DNA from: Maribacter sedimenticola
GTDB taxonomy: Bacteria > Bacteroidota > Bacteroidia > Flavobacteriales > Flavobacteriaceae
NCBI RefSeq assembly: GCF_900188415.1
Contig: NZ_FZNV01000009.1
Span: 51,176 to 115,175, forward strand
Direction of reading: 5' to 3'
Length of the DNA stretch: 64,000 nt
Positions 1 to 9,248 of this stretch are shown piece after piece. How positions within the stretch are numbered: position 1 is the first letter of the stretch; the number at the start of each line of letters is the position of its first letter. The position numbers and the translations under genes were made by a program. Below the pieces are notes generated by a model. It did not search any database, was not told the DNA's origin, and saw only the letters and a program-made list of their open reading frames with translations.

Positions 1-1694
1 AAATCAGTTAGGTTATAATTATATTTTGGAAATTCCGAACCGTCCTCAGTACTCAATTTAAGACGGGAAGCTTCAAAGGCGTTGTCCCAGTAGTGTGCAA
101 TTTCTAGGTAAAAGGAAAAATAAAAAGTAGCAAGAAGCATTGCCGGTAAGGCAAATGTCATTACTTGCATGGCCATAGATTTTTTTTGGATCGTATATCT
201 ATGTAAGATAAAGTTCATGAAGCCCAATGCTAGAATACATAATATGGAGGTCAACATTTTACTGTTGAAGAACGGTGCTATATTGGTATCTCTGTTAGTA
301 AAACTATAATTTAGGTAGGTTTCTGTCCAGTCCATTAATAGGCTAAACAGACATAATAATATTAGGATATAGGATAGGTGTTCATAAAAGGCTATTTTTT
401 TTGTTCTTCCAATATAGAAAAGAAGGGCTGCTTCAGACGCCCAAAGTAGGGTAACCCAATTACCATCTAACTGTACCGGTATGGCAATGGTAATGAATGT
501 CAACACAAAACCGGATGTTAAATAGAACAAGTTTTGGTCGGCTAATTTTCTTTTGTAAATGTATATAGTGACAATAAAATGAACAACAGCATTGGTCAAT
601 GTAAAAAGGCCTAAAAAGGATTCCCCGTTTTCATGTTCGTTTATTAGAGAGATACCAAGACCGTAAAATAAAAATGAGTTCAGGATGATCATAACTATAT
701 CCGATATCTTAAACTGTTCCGATTTTAATATTTTAAAAGCTAAAAAAGTAATATAGAAGATCAAGAAAAATATGGCTAAAAAAGCAATGGCCATGGTGAA
801 CTCTGTAGACTCTCTTGAAAACATAGACCAGCCGCTATATATAAGCCATGTAAAGGCAAAAGAAACATAATACAATGCCTTCCAATATTTTTGAATGGCT
901 ATGACCAAAACACCCGTATTGATTATGGCCATATAAGTAAAGAGAACAGCTGCATTTCCAGAATTGTTGCTAAGAAGAAAAGGAACGGCATATGCACCTA
1001 CTAAACCAATATGTGCTATTATCTGTTTGTTGTAATTCAAGGATGCCGCCACCCCAAACACCGTACATATCAACATTATTGCAAATGCTGTTATTTGATT
1101 GAATAATCCATAGAGATCATAGGCTGCAAAAGTAATAAAGTATACTATGGCCAATGCGCCACTTACTAAAACTGCACTGTAGTTCAAGTATTTAGCTTTT
1201 AATTTAAAACCAAAACCTAATAGCGCCAGGCCTAGCAAGTAACCCAAAATAATTCTGGTCAAAGGGCTAATAAGGTTATTTTCAATGGAATATTTAGCCC
1301 CTATGACCACCCCTATTATAGTAATTAAAATTCCAATTTTATTGATTAGGTTTTCCCCAATGAACTTTTCAATATTAGATTTTGTCTTGCGGGGTTCAGT
1401 ATTTTTTTTACGCTGTATTTGTTGCGAAGTTTGAATTGCCGCTACTTGTGGTACTGTTTTAGTCTTTTTTATTGGCGGAACCTGGTTAGGGGAAATTGTT
1501 TCTTCATTTAATTGTTCCTTTGGTAATGGTATGTTGCTTACGGAAGGACTATTGTCTTTTTCAAATTGTTCCTTTTTAAGAATTTGGATATCCCGTCGTA
1601 TTTCGTTGACCTGAATATTAAAGTCTTGCTGTTTCTTTAATAATAGTTCCAATTTTTGAAGTAACTCGTTAATTTGGTCTTGGTTGGCCTCCAT
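1..1694 (-). CDS. DUF2339 polytopic membrane protein (3' end outside window)
   Basis: The gene reads in from position 1694 and runs off the left edge, so only the N-terminal 564 or so codons are visible. Residues 1-40 (starting MEANQDQINELLQ) form a Glu/Gln/Lys-rich coiled coil. A low-complexity linker with many Pro, Gln and Lys follows to about residue 120, and then a long series of closely spaced hydrophobic helices. The hydrophobic part opens with F-I-G-E-N-L-I-N-K-I-G, the hallmark of the DUF2339 family, whose role is unknown. It is an inner-membrane protein by its hydrophobicity. Transcription is leftward, in the same direction as the M14 peptidase gene upstream, but a strong hairpin separates the two. 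No function can be assigned. Confidence 0.82.
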   Translation of the reverse strand, partial: MEANQDQINELLQKLELLLKKQQDFNIQVNEIRRDIQILKKEQFEKDNSPSVSNIPLPKEQLNEETISPNQVPPIKKTKTVPQVAAIQTSQQIQRKKNTEPRKTKSNIEKFIGENLINKIGILITIIGVVIGAKYSIENNLISPLTRIILGYLLGLALLGFGFKLKAKYLNYSAVLVSGALAIVYFITFAAYDLYGLFNQITAFAIMLICTVFGVAASLNYNKQIIAHIGLVGAYAVPFLLSNNSGNAAVLFTYMAIINTGVLVIAIQKYWKALYYVSFAFTWLIYSGWSMFSRESTEFTMAIAFLAIFFLIFYITFLAFKILKSEQFKISDIVMIILNSFLFYGLGISLINEHENGESFLGLFTLTNAVVHFIVTIYIYKRKLADQNLFYLTSGFVLTFITIAIPVQLDGNWVTLLWASEAALLFYIGRTKKIAFYEHLSYILILLCLFSLLMDWTETYLNYSFTNRDTNIAPFFNSKMLTSILCILALGFMNFILHRYTIQKKSMAMQVMTFALPAMLLATFYFSFYLEIAHYWDNAFEASRLKLSTEDGSEFPKYNYNLTD

Positions 1695-1781
1695 GCGGTT
1701 TGGTTTTAATGCCTCTAGGATTGGTTTCGTTAAAAATAACGTTTAAACCCGCAATTTGTTGGAAAGAGATAAGGGTAGGTC

Positions 1782-1822
1782 AAAAAATATCCATGAATTA
1801 AAAGGAATAATTCATGGATATT
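1782..1822 (-). terminator. Intrinsic terminator of the M14 peptidase gene
   Basis: A 15-base perfect inverted repeat (arms 1786-1800 and 1808-1822, loop of 7) is followed on the minus strand by a run of six T. It lies about 100 bases past the stop codon of the leftward M14 gene. Confidence 0.75.
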
Positions 1823-1925
1823 CTTTCGTTGATTTCTTATTTAGAACATGCTTACTATACAATTTAACCGTCGTATAAGCCCATAAAATAAAACAATTGT
1901 AGCTTTAATGACCCGGTTCTTGGAA

Positions 1926-4376
1926 TCAATGCACCATAAAGAGCGCATTGGCAAAAAATAGTTTGCCATTTTCCCAGAAACCTCTGAACAAAGGATTGTC
2001 TATCATATAGATAACCTGACCCTTGCCCATTCGTTGCGTGCCATAAACCAAAGTTTCCGCTATTTTCTTTTTAGCTTCGCTACCGGCAAAGCCAGATACG
2101 GGTTCGTTGGCACCTTCGCTTAGGTATACGGCACTACCGTTTTCAAGGTAATTATAGGACCGGTCTCCCAATTTAAGGGTAAAATAAGTATCGCTATATC
2201 CATATGCCAGCGGATTTGTATTGTCTACTGTAGCTTTAAAGATGGCACCGGTAATAGCCGATTTGATCTGCTCACGTTCAGAGACTTCAAATGATTCTAG
2301 GTTAATGGTAGAATCTTTTTTTGTTTCTTTTTCCTTAATGGCATAATCCTTATCCGATGAAAGTCCATCAATTGCACCGGCCATGGCAATTAATTTTCCG
2401 CCTGCTTTAACCCAATCCTTGATCTTTTGTTTGATGTGTTTGTTCAAAAAAGAATTATAACCACGACCATCTGGTAGAATAAGAATATCATATTTAGAAA
2501 GGTCTACCTTATGAAAATAAGATTCATCCAAAATGGAAACAGGATAGTTTAATTGCTGCTCAAAGAAATTCCAAATTTCACCAAACCTAAGGGTAGATGT
2601 AGGGTTACCGGATAGGACGGCAATGTTCAGGTTTTGAATTACATCAACATAGCTAGAGCCAAAATCTTTTCCGCTTTCTACGAAGCCGGTATTGGTAGCG
2701 GTTATTTTTTTCTTGTGGGTAACCGCTGCTTTCTTAAGAATTACGTTGAAATCCTTTACGTTTTTATTGTCACTTTTGGTAATGATGAGGGTTCCGCGTT
2801 CATAGGCGTTGCCATCTAAGGTAAATGGTTTATGTGCAAAACGAACCCGTATTTTTTCGCGTAGAAGTTCTGCAAGGAATTTAGCATCTTTCATACTGTT
2901 CCAATCCGCTAAGTATGCATAACTATTGGGTGCTATAGCGCTATAGTCGGTATTGTCTTGTACAACACCTACACCGTTGACCGTAGTTTCGCTGGCAATG
3001 GCATCAAGACCATAGGCGTATGGTAGGGACCATGCGGTAATGTCATAGGTGACAGAATCGCTTAATTTTGCAATGGGCTCAAACAAGACTTTGACCAAGG
3101 TACTTTTTGGTTGGTTAGATGGTATGACCAAACTATTGCCGGAACTTTTAAAGGAACCTGTTTTGGCAGTTTTATAATTGTACCCTTTTACCGTGGTATT
3201 TACACCTGCATTATATTTTATTTCATGCTTGTCCAATAAATTGGAAAGAGCCTCTATTTTATCTGGATTTCCGTTTAGGATATAACTTTTGTAGGTATAG
3301 CCTTTATCGGCATAGAAATTTTTAAACTCATCGTTTAGCCTGGTAATATTTTTGGATGCCACTTCTACGGTTGAAAGTCCGGTAGTATGATGGTGCAAAA
3401 TCCTATCCCTCAAAGTAAGCGTATCGCCAATAGCGGTTACAATGCCTAAACCTGCTTGGCCGCTACCACCTTGTTCATAGGTCATTCCTACGCCACCATT
3501 GTAGGTAGGGTAGGTATCGCCGTAGCTGGGGTAAAGAAGGTCAAATACCTCTTTGGTAAAATAAAACCATCCATTTTCATCAAAGTATTTGGCGTGGTTT
3601 TTACCTATTGTACGTTGAAACTCTCTTTGAAAATTGGTAACCACTTCGTGAAATGGTTCTGCAGCAGGGGCAAAGTAGTAGGGGTTGTCAACTCCTTGCT
3701 CGTGAAAGTCAACATGAACGTGAGGTAACCATTTATTAAACTGTACCAAACGTTGTTGGCTTTCTACCTGTGTTAACCAGGCCCAGTCCCTATTTAAATC
3801 GAACATGTAATGGTTGCTGCGGCCACTCCACCATCCTTCATGGTGTTCCTTGCTATTGGGGTCTACTTGAAAGGGTGAATTTTTATATTGATTGTACCAA
3901 TTTACATACCGGTCCCTTCCATCGGGATTAATGCATGGGTCTATTAAAACGACAATATCCTCCAGATAGTCACTCTTTACGGTCAATAGGTCGAATATGG
4001 TCTGCATTGACGCCTCTGTGCTAACACTTTCGTTGCCATGTACATTATAGCTCAGCCAAACGATAGCTTTGTTTGGGGCTCCTTCGCCTTTCATACCTTT
4101 TAAATGTTCCAATCTAATTTGCTCCAGATTGTCCATATTGGATTTACTCGAGATTGTTGCTAACAACAAAGACCTGCGTTCGTTGGTCTTGCCATATTCC
4201 ATAAGGTTCATGCGCTGTGGTTCTGCCTGGGCCAAATACTCATAATAATCTACTACTTGATGATGTCTGGTAAATTGGGTTCCCAACTCGTAGCCTAAAA
4301 ACTCTGAGGGAGATTTCAATTGGGCAATGGCAATACACGGTAATACTAAAAGAAGAAAATGTAATTTTGTTTTCAT
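1926..4376 (-). CDS. Secreted M14-family zinc carboxypeptidase-like protein with C-terminal GATase-like domain
   Basis: This 816-residue exported peptidase probably trims peptides in the periplasm or outside the cell. The chosen start (MKTKLHFLLLVLPCIAIAQ) gives a clean signal peptide; an ATG nine codons upstream would put extra residues before it. The M14 zinc motif H-x-x-E is seen at residues 113-116 (HGNE), a second cluster H-V-H-V-D-F-H-E at about 219-226 supplies the third ligand, and the likely catalytic Glu is E301 in MTYEQGG. Residues from about 590 on, with DILILPDGRG and a later AGGKLIAMAG, look like a class I glutamine-amidotransferase-like fold, as in other large Bacteroidota M14 proteins. 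The substrate is unknown. It stands alone between a terminator and the divergent bshC gene. Confidence 0.85.
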   Translation of the reverse strand: MKTKLHFLLLVLPCIAIAQLKSPSEFLGYELGTQFTRHHQVVDYYEYLAQAEPQRMNLMEYGKTNERRSLLLATISSKSNMDNLEQIRLEHLKGMKGEGAPNKAIVWLSYNVHGNESVSTEASMQTIFDLLTVKSDYLEDIVVLIDPCINPDGRDRYVNWYNQYKNSPFQVDPNSKEHHEGWWSGRSNHYMFDLNRDWAWLTQVESQQRLVQFNKWLPHVHVDFHEQGVDNPYYFAPAAEPFHEVVTNFQREFQRTIGKNHAKYFDENGWFYFTKEVFDLLYPSYGDTYPTYNGGVGMTYEQGGSGQAGLGIVTAIGDTLTLRDRILHHHTTGLSTVEVASKNITRLNDEFKNFYADKGYTYKSYILNGNPDKIEALSNLLDKHEIKYNAGVNTTVKGYNYKTAKTGSFKSSGNSLVIPSNQPKSTLVKVLFEPIAKLSDSVTYDITAWSLPYAYGLDAIASETTVNGVGVVQDNTDYSAIAPNSYAYLADWNSMKDAKFLAELLREKIRVRFAHKPFTLDGNAYERGTLIITKSDNKNVKDFNVILKKAAVTHKKKITATNTGFVESGKDFGSSYVDVIQNLNIAVLSGNPTSTLRFGEIWNFFEQQLNYPVSILDESYFHKVDLSKYDILILPDGRGYNSFLNKHIKQKIKDWVKAGGKLIAMAGAIDGLSSDKDYAIKEKETKKDSTINLESFEVSEREQIKSAITGAIFKATVDNTNPLAYGYSDTYFTLKLGDRSYNYLENGSAVYLSEGANEPVSGFAGSEAKKKIAETLVYGTQRMGKGQVIYMIDNPLFRGFWENGKLFFANALFMVH

Positions 4377-4546
4377 ATGGTCGGTTCTAATCGATACGGC
4401 CAAATCTATTAAATTAAATGCTAAACCACCATTTAATGAAGTGTATTTTAGCGAGTAAATAGGTAGTTGGTACTTGAGCTAATTAACGTATTTTTAGGAA
4501 CAATAAGCCTAAAGGGTTTTATATTTACCTCGTTTTTAATTATTGT

Positions 4547-6151
4547 ATGGATATTGATTGTTTACCCTTAGATAAAACTGGATACTTTTCAAAGCTCATT
4601 TGTGATTACATTGCAGAAGATGTAAAATTAAAGCCCTTGTACCATAGATTTCCTTCCATAGAAGGTTTTAAAGGTCAAATTGATGAAAAGAGAAAGAGTT
4701 TTACTAAGGAACAGCGCACCATATTATACCGGTCCTTAAGTAATCAATATCAACAGGTAAATGCATCGGAACAAACACGCGAGAATATAGCGTTGTTAAA
4801 GGAAGACAATACTTTTACCATAGTAACCGGTCATCAGTTGAACCTTTTTACGGGGCCATTATACTTCTTGTATAAGATAATTTCCACTATAAATCTTGCA
4901 AAGGAATTAAAGACTGCGTTTCCTGAAAACAATTTTGTGCCTATATATTGGATGGCTACGGAAGACCATGATTTTGAGGAAATCAATTATTTCAATTACA
5001 AAGGCTTAAAATTTCAATGGAACAAAAAGGCCAGTGGTGCGGTAGGTCACTTGTCCACAGAAGGTTTAAATGAAGTCTTTAACTTGTTCGCAAATACTAT
5101 TGGTGACAGTAAAAATGCACAAGATTTAAAAGAGCTGTTTGAGGCTTCATATCTTGAACATGATAATTTAACCGATGCTACCCGGTACTTGGCCAATGAA
5201 TTATTTTCCCAATATGGATTGGTTGTAGTTAATGGGGATGACAAGGAATTGAAAAAGATGCTGGTGCCTTTTATGAAGAAGGATATTTTTGAGCAAATAG
5301 CTTTTGATAAAGTATCTGCCACTATCGTTGACTTGGAAAAGTTGTCTATGGACTATACCGTACAAGTGAATCCGCGTGAAATCAATTATTTTTATTTGGC
5401 GGATGGTGTTCGTGGGCGAATTGTGGAAAGTAAGGGTAAGTATTATGTAAATGATACGGAACTTTCATTTACCAAGGAAGAACTGGTACATGAGATGGAA
5501 AATTCACCAGAAAGGTTTTCACCCAATGTTATTGCACGGCCGCTCTACCAAGAAGTAATATTACCTAATCTCTGTTACATAGGCGGTGGGGGTGAAATAG
5601 CATATTGGTTGGAGCTTAAGAGCACTTTCCAAGCAATGAACGTACCTTTTCCTATTTTGTTGGTCAGAAATTCAGCATTGCTGATTACGGATAAACAGGC
5701 CGATAAGCTTGCCCGAATGAAAATTTCCAAGTCCGATCTGTTCTTAAAACAAAGTAGTCTTATCAATAAAAAGATAAGGGAAATTTCTAATATAGATATT
5801 GATTTTACACCCCAAAAAAAGGCATTGGAAGCACAATTTGAGGCTTTATATGACTTGGCGGAAAAAACGGACAAATCTTTTTTAGGAGCGGTAAAGGCCC
5901 AAGAGGTCAAGCAAAAAAAAGGATTGGATGCTTTGGAAAAACGTCTGTTAAAAGCACAGAAAATAAAATTGAAAGATCATGTAATTAGGTTAACGGAAAT
6001 ACAGAATGAACTTTTCCCCAGACAATCCTTGCAAGAGCGTAACCTTAATTTTGCTGAATTTTATCTAGCATATGGTAAGGAATTAATACCAATGTTAGTC
6101 AAGGCATTGCAGCCCTTGTCGTTAGATTTTACTGTGATAACCTGTACATAA
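4547..6151 (+). CDS. bshC: Putative cysteine ligase BshC (bacillithiol biosynthesis)
   Basis: BshC is thought to add cysteine to glucosaminyl-malate in the last step of making bacillithiol, a low-molecular-weight thiol. The 534-residue length is normal for the family. Diagnostic motifs are V-T-G-H-Q-L-N-L-F-T-G-P-L-Y at 93-106 and Y-W-M-A-T-E-D-H-D-F-E-E-I-N at 134-147 in the Rossmann-like core; the C-terminal third is rich in Lys/Glu and Leu and fits the family's coiled coil. The biosynthetic partners bshA and bshB are not in the window. The stop codon overlaps the next start as TAATG, so the glycosyltransferase gene behind it is probably translated by coupling. A weak -7 box (TATATTTA, 4520-4527) lies 20 bases before the start. 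Confidence 0.93.
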   Translation: MDIDCLPLDKTGYFSKLICDYIAEDVKLKPLYHRFPSIEGFKGQIDEKRKSFTKEQRTILYRSLSNQYQQVNASEQTRENIALLKEDNTFTIVTGHQLNLFTGPLYFLYKIISTINLAKELKTAFPENNFVPIYWMATEDHDFEEINYFNYKGLKFQWNKKASGAVGHLSTEGLNEVFNLFANTIGDSKNAQDLKELFEASYLEHDNLTDATRYLANELFSQYGLVVVNGDDKELKKMLVPFMKKDIFEQIAFDKVSATIVDLEKLSMDYTVQVNPREINYFYLADGVRGRIVESKGKYYVNDTELSFTKEELVHEMENSPERFSPNVIARPLYQEVILPNLCYIGGGGEIAYWLELKSTFQAMNVPFPILLVRNSALLITDKQADKLARMKISKSDLFLKQSSLINKKIREISNIDIDFTPQKKALEAQFEALYDLAEKTDKSFLGAVKAQEVKQKKGLDALEKRLLKAQKIKLKDHVIRLTEIQNELFPRQSLQERNLNFAEFYLAYGKELIPMLVKALQPLSLDFTVITCT

Positions 6152-7533
6152 TGGTAGGCAAAGGCGATTCTGGATATAAGGTAGCCCTGCTTGCATTTAT
6201 TTCTTTTCTGGCAATTACCGGAATCACCTTGTTAAAAAGCGCCTTGGAATTGGAAGATGCCGAACAGGCCTATTATACCCAATGGTTAAGATTAGGTTAT
6301 GATGATCAACCTCCCTTATATACGTGGGTCCAATATGGTATCAACAAAATCATTGGTGTACATAAGATAGCGTTTTCTTTATTTCGTGGGGTGCTTTTTG
6401 CATTGACCTTATTAGTCCTATATAGATTTGCATTGGTACGGTTAAAATATAATACCAAGGCGCAATTGGCAACCTTACTATTGGTATTGGTGCCGGTATG
6501 TATAGATTTTATGTTTAGAAGGTTGTCACATACCAGTTTGTTGTGCATAGCTATAATTGGCACCTATTTTTGCGTACATCAATTAATAAAATATAAAACA
6601 TATCCGTACTACGTTTTGCTGGGTCTTTTGGTAGGTGTTGGAATCTTGTCCAAATATAATTTTGTGTTTTTTTTAATCACATTATTGGTGGTTTCCATTT
6701 GGGATAAAAAACTTTTTTCGGCAATTTGGAATATCCGTGTATTAATTTCCATAATAATCGCCTTGGCCATAATCTATCCACATATATCTTGGTTATTGGG
6801 CTCCTCAGGATATCAAGTTTTCCTATCGGAAAGTATTCAGGAAAAGGTTATGGGCAATACCATAAAGCCCACATTTTCATTACTACCGGTACTTACTTTT
6901 CTCAAGGGAATATTGGCTTTGGTATACATAATGCTGATCGTTTTGGCTTTAGGCTTCTTTTTTAAAGTTTTAACCTTTAAAAAGCCTGTCAACAGTTGGT
7001 TTTTAAAAATGGCAATAATCCAGTTTCTTGTATTGCTGTTGTTTTTCGTAATATTTCAGACCCAGAAAGTAGAGACTAGGTGGCTTTTGCCACTGTTCAT
7101 ACCCTTTACCATTTTATTGATGGAGTCCATTGAATTAAAAAATGGAATGAAGGTCGTTAAAATAGGATATTGGTTATTTTATAGTGTACTATTTGCCCAA
7201 GTGGTCAGAACACCTTTGGAGCAATTGCTGCAGATTAAGTCTTCTGTTCAATATGGATTTCATCCTGTCGCAAAAATGTTGGAGAATAAGTATCCTAATG
7301 ATCAATGGACGTTGCCTAATGTTACCTATGCAGGAAATATACGTTTATTACAACCGGGACGTACTATCATAGCCCAAGATGATTATTCGTATGAGGATAA
7401 GCATACCGGAGAACCTAAACTTCAAGTGTCATTTAACAAACCCGCTAATGGGCAGTATGTAGTTATGGACAGCATTCTTGATTTTGGGAAGGAAAAGCAG
7501 AATATTTATTTTTATTCCGCTTTAGGGAACTAA
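6151..7533 (+). CDS. GT39/ArnT-like membrane glycosyltransferase
   Basis: A 460-residue integral membrane protein with about ten hydrophobic segments. The first extracytoplasmic loop carries the acidic motif E-L-E-D-A-E-Q-A-Y-Y at about residues 30-39, as in polyprenol-phosphate-sugar-dependent glycosyltransferases of the GT39/GT83 (PMT/ArnT) class, followed by D-D-Q-P-P-L-Y-T-W. Family knowledge suggests transfer of a sugar from a lipid-phosphate donor to an acceptor on the outer face of the inner membrane; donor and acceptor are unknown. Its ATG overlaps the bshC stop codon by one base. Its 3' end overlaps the opposing PNPOx-like gene by 12 bases, leaving no room for a separate terminator. 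Confidence 0.85.
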   Translation: MVGKGDSGYKVALLAFISFLAITGITLLKSALELEDAEQAYYTQWLRLGYDDQPPLYTWVQYGINKIIGVHKIAFSLFRGVLFALTLLVLYRFALVRLKYNTKAQLATLLLVLVPVCIDFMFRRLSHTSLLCIAIIGTYFCVHQLIKYKTYPYYVLLGLLVGVGILSKYNFVFFLITLLVVSIWDKKLFSAIWNIRVLISIIIALAIIYPHISWLLGSSGYQVFLSESIQEKVMGNTIKPTFSLLPVLTFLKGILALVYIMLIVLALGFFFKVLTFKKPVNSWFLKMAIIQFLVLLLFFVIFQTQKVETRWLLPLFIPFTILLMESIELKNGMKVVKIGYWLFYSVLFAQVVRTPLEQLLQIKSSVQYGFHPVAKMLENKYPNDQWTLPNVTYAGNIRLLQPGRTIIAQDDYSYEDKHTGEPKLQVSFNKPANGQYVVMDSILDFGKEKQNIYFYSALGN

Positions 7534-8067
7534 AAATGTGCTGCTCCAGGTATCCTGTTTCTTTTCAAAGGCTATTCGTATATGATGAGGTCTTTTAAGT
7601 TTTAGGAATTCCATTTTTTGTGGCACAACATCGATCATGGTAAAATAATGACCATCGTTTAAGTATTCAATAGTACTAGGATTGGTTATTTTACTACTAG
7701 GACTATGTTGGGTTATATAATCCCGCCGACTATTAGGCTGTATGTTGTTCCATGTATCCTTTAATCGTTCAACATCCTTTACAATATGTGCTTGTCCTTC
7801 AACCTTTATCTGCAATAATTTATCAGGATGGTACATAAGTAGACCAATTTGATCGTTCAACATTAAATTACTTATTTTTTGGGACCTGCTATCGGTATAA
7901 AAGGTCAGTTTTAAATCATTGGTGACCTCACGCAAGACAACGGTACATAATCTGGGTATGGCATTATGACCAACGGTTGCTAGGGAAATGGTTCTAAATG
8001 GATGTCCATGCTCATTGACTCCATTGAATATTTCATTGCGCATTTCCTCAAAAAAGACATCGGACAT
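7522..8067 (-). CDS. Pyridoxamine 5'-phosphate oxidase-like FMN-binding split-barrel protein
   Basis: The 181-residue protein has the N-terminal pattern of PNPOx-type flavoproteins: R-T-I-S-L-A-T-V near residue 26, then R-L-C-T-V-V-L-R-E, then F-Y-T-D-S-R-S-Q-K, which in relatives binds the FMN phosphate, and a closing C-terminal part, K-L-K-R-P-H-H-I-R. True PdxH ends in a conserved R-L-x-P segment that is not seen here, so vitamin B6 oxidation should not be assumed. It more likely belongs to the Alr4036-like heme- or F420/FMN-binding branch. It is leftward and its last 12 bases overlap the glycosyltransferase gene on the other strand. Confidence 0.8.
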   Translation of the reverse strand: MSDVFFEEMRNEIFNGVNEHGHPFRTISLATVGHNAIPRLCTVVLREVTNDLKLTFYTDSRSQKISNLMLNDQIGLLMYHPDKLLQIKVEGQAHIVKDVERLKDTWNNIQPNSRRDYITQHSPSSKITNPSTIEYLNDGHYFTMIDVVPQKMEFLKLKRPHHIRIAFEKKQDTWSSTFLVP

Positions 8068-8202
8068 TGTATTTTTTTGTTAAAGTTAAAAATAAAAGCC
8101 AAGTAGGGTAGGGTAAAGCTTTATGTAGTTGTTATATAGAAAATGGCTATGAAAATTAAATTTTGATTTTTTTTGGTTTGAAGTTGGTTTAGATTTAGTT
8201 GA

Positions 8203-8228
8203 AAAGCTCAGGGTGGTTCCTGGGCTTT
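8203..8228 (+). terminator. Terminator-like hairpin, first of a tandem pair
   Basis: The arms GCTCAGG and CCTGGGC pair around a short loop with one U-G wobble and are followed by TTTTTG. On the minus strand the wobble would become a C-A mismatch, so a plus-strand transcript is favoured. Confidence 0.6.
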
Positions 8229-8342
8229 TTGTTTAAAGTCATGTAAGGAATTAAAAAATAATACGACAAAAGGGTTGAATACAGATTGTTATGAAAAAGA
8301 TTATTCTTTTTATTGTATTCAAATTAATGGTTGGTTGATTAG

Positions 8343-8367
8343 AAAGCCCGGTTGATTACCGGGCTTT
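8343..8367 (+). terminator. Terminator-like hairpin, second of a tandem pair
   Basis: The arms AAAGCCCGG and CCGGGCTTT form a perfect stem with a seven-base loop, followed by TTGTTTT on the plus strand. It could also end leftward transcripts of the SIMPL gene, though the minus-strand tail is less T-rich. Confidence 0.65.
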
Positions 8368-8448
8368 TGTTTTATGGAAATTAGGCATAAGGAAACTGTA
8401 GTTGGTTTTGATCCAGATCCTTGCAAACGATTAATTAAAGTTAAGGAA

Positions 8449-9174
8449 TTACTTTACCTTGTATTCCAATCTCATGGTTATTGATGCGGTTTTGTTTTTG
8501 GAGGACGTATTGTAAGCTCCGCCCCAACTATAATCTTCTCCAGAATTTTGACCGGTAATTTGAAATACACCCATATTTGCAGATACAAGGTCTCCTAAAC
8601 CACTACCCGCATTTTCAGCTATCTTTTCTGCACGTATTCGCGCGTCTTCCGTGGCTTTGGAAATCATTTCAATCTTAAGGTCGGCTAATTTGGTATAATA
8701 ATATCTTGGAGGGTATGAGTTAAATTGTACCCCTTTATTGAGCAGTTCTGTAATTTCACGGGATACCCCTTCAATTAATGCCACGTCTTCAGATTCTATT
8801 TTTAAGGTTTGGGTCAGTTGATAACCCCTAAAGATACTGCCTACATAATTTCCGTTGTCATATTGATTGTCACGCATTTCTGTAGTCTGTACACTGTTGA
8901 AAATGATATTTTCTGCAGGAATACCTTTAGAAGTCAGATATTGCCTTACGATTTCCTTATCATTGTTCAATTGGTCAAATGCGGTTTTCAATACTGTGCT
9001 ATTAGATGAAAATTGTCCCTCCCATACAATAAGGTCAGAGGTAAAATTTTCGTTCCCCAGCCCGGTTACCGAAATAATCTGTGGAGGGTTGGCCCTACGC
9101 ACATAAGCATTTCCTAGGAAAAAGGCTGCAATGATTATTGCCGCTCCAAAAATTATAGCACTTACATTTTTCAT
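8449..9174 (-). CDS. SIMPL domain (DUF541) protein, membrane-anchored or exported
   Basis: A 241-residue protein starting at MKNVSAIIFGAAIII, a single N-terminal hydrophobic segment that serves as signal anchor; an upstream ATG 16 codons earlier would place a second hydrophobic stretch in front and is less likely. The rest is a SIMPL/DUF541 domain: I-S-V-T-G-L-G-N-E near residue 34, a central K-A-T-E-D-A-R-I-R-A-E-K-I-A-E-N-A-G helix and a C-terminal A-S-I-T-M-R-L-E-Y-K-V. The family forms cage-like or oligomeric envelope assemblies, and relatives such as E. coli YggE are linked to oxidative stress; the biochemical role is not known. It is divergent from guaA with a 74-base gap. Confidence 0.85.
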   Translation of the reverse strand: MKNVSAIIFGAAIIIAAFFLGNAYVRRANPPQIISVTGLGNENFTSDLIVWEGQFSSNSTVLKTAFDQLNNDKEIVRQYLTSKGIPAENIIFNSVQTTEMRDNQYDNGNYVGSIFRGYQLTQTLKIESEDVALIEGVSREITELLNKGVQFNSYPPRYYYTKLADLKIEMISKATEDARIRAEKIAENAGSGLGDLVSANMGVFQITGQNSGEDYSWGGAYNTSSKNKTASITMRLEYKVK

Positions 9175-9237
9175 AAAAAAAATTGAAATGAAGTTTAAAT
9201 ATAACCAAAAGATACTTTTCAAGAACCGTCAATTTGC

Positions 9238-9245
9238 TATTTTTG
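9238..9245 (+). promoter_or_regulatory. Candidate -7 box of guaA
   Basis: TATTTTTG matches the Bacteroidota -7 consensus TAnnTTTG exactly. It ends only three bases before the guaA ATG at 9249, so the transcript would start at or very near the start codon. No good -33 TTTG is seen at the usual spacing; CTTTTC at 9215-9220 is the nearest. Confidence 0.5.
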
Positions 9246-9248
9246 CCC

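Larger units (their letters stand above)
8068..8448. other. 381-base intergenic spacer with two tandem plus-strand hairpins and two tiny reading frames
   Basis: No gene of usual size is present. Two terminator-like hairpins occur at 8203-8228 and 8343-8367, both better suited to the plus strand although both flanking genes are leftward. Each follows a tiny plus-strand frame: 8143-8166 (seven codons, MAMKIKF) and 8291-8338 (fifteen codons, starting MKKIILF). I see no TAnnTTTG promoter box in front of either. The spacer may encode small RNAs, leader-like peptides, or nothing but terminators. Confidence 0.5.

Noticed and set aside
7522..8067. Naming the split-barrel flavoprotein gene pdxH
   Set aside because: The C-terminal substrate-binding signature of true pyridoxamine phosphate oxidase is missing.
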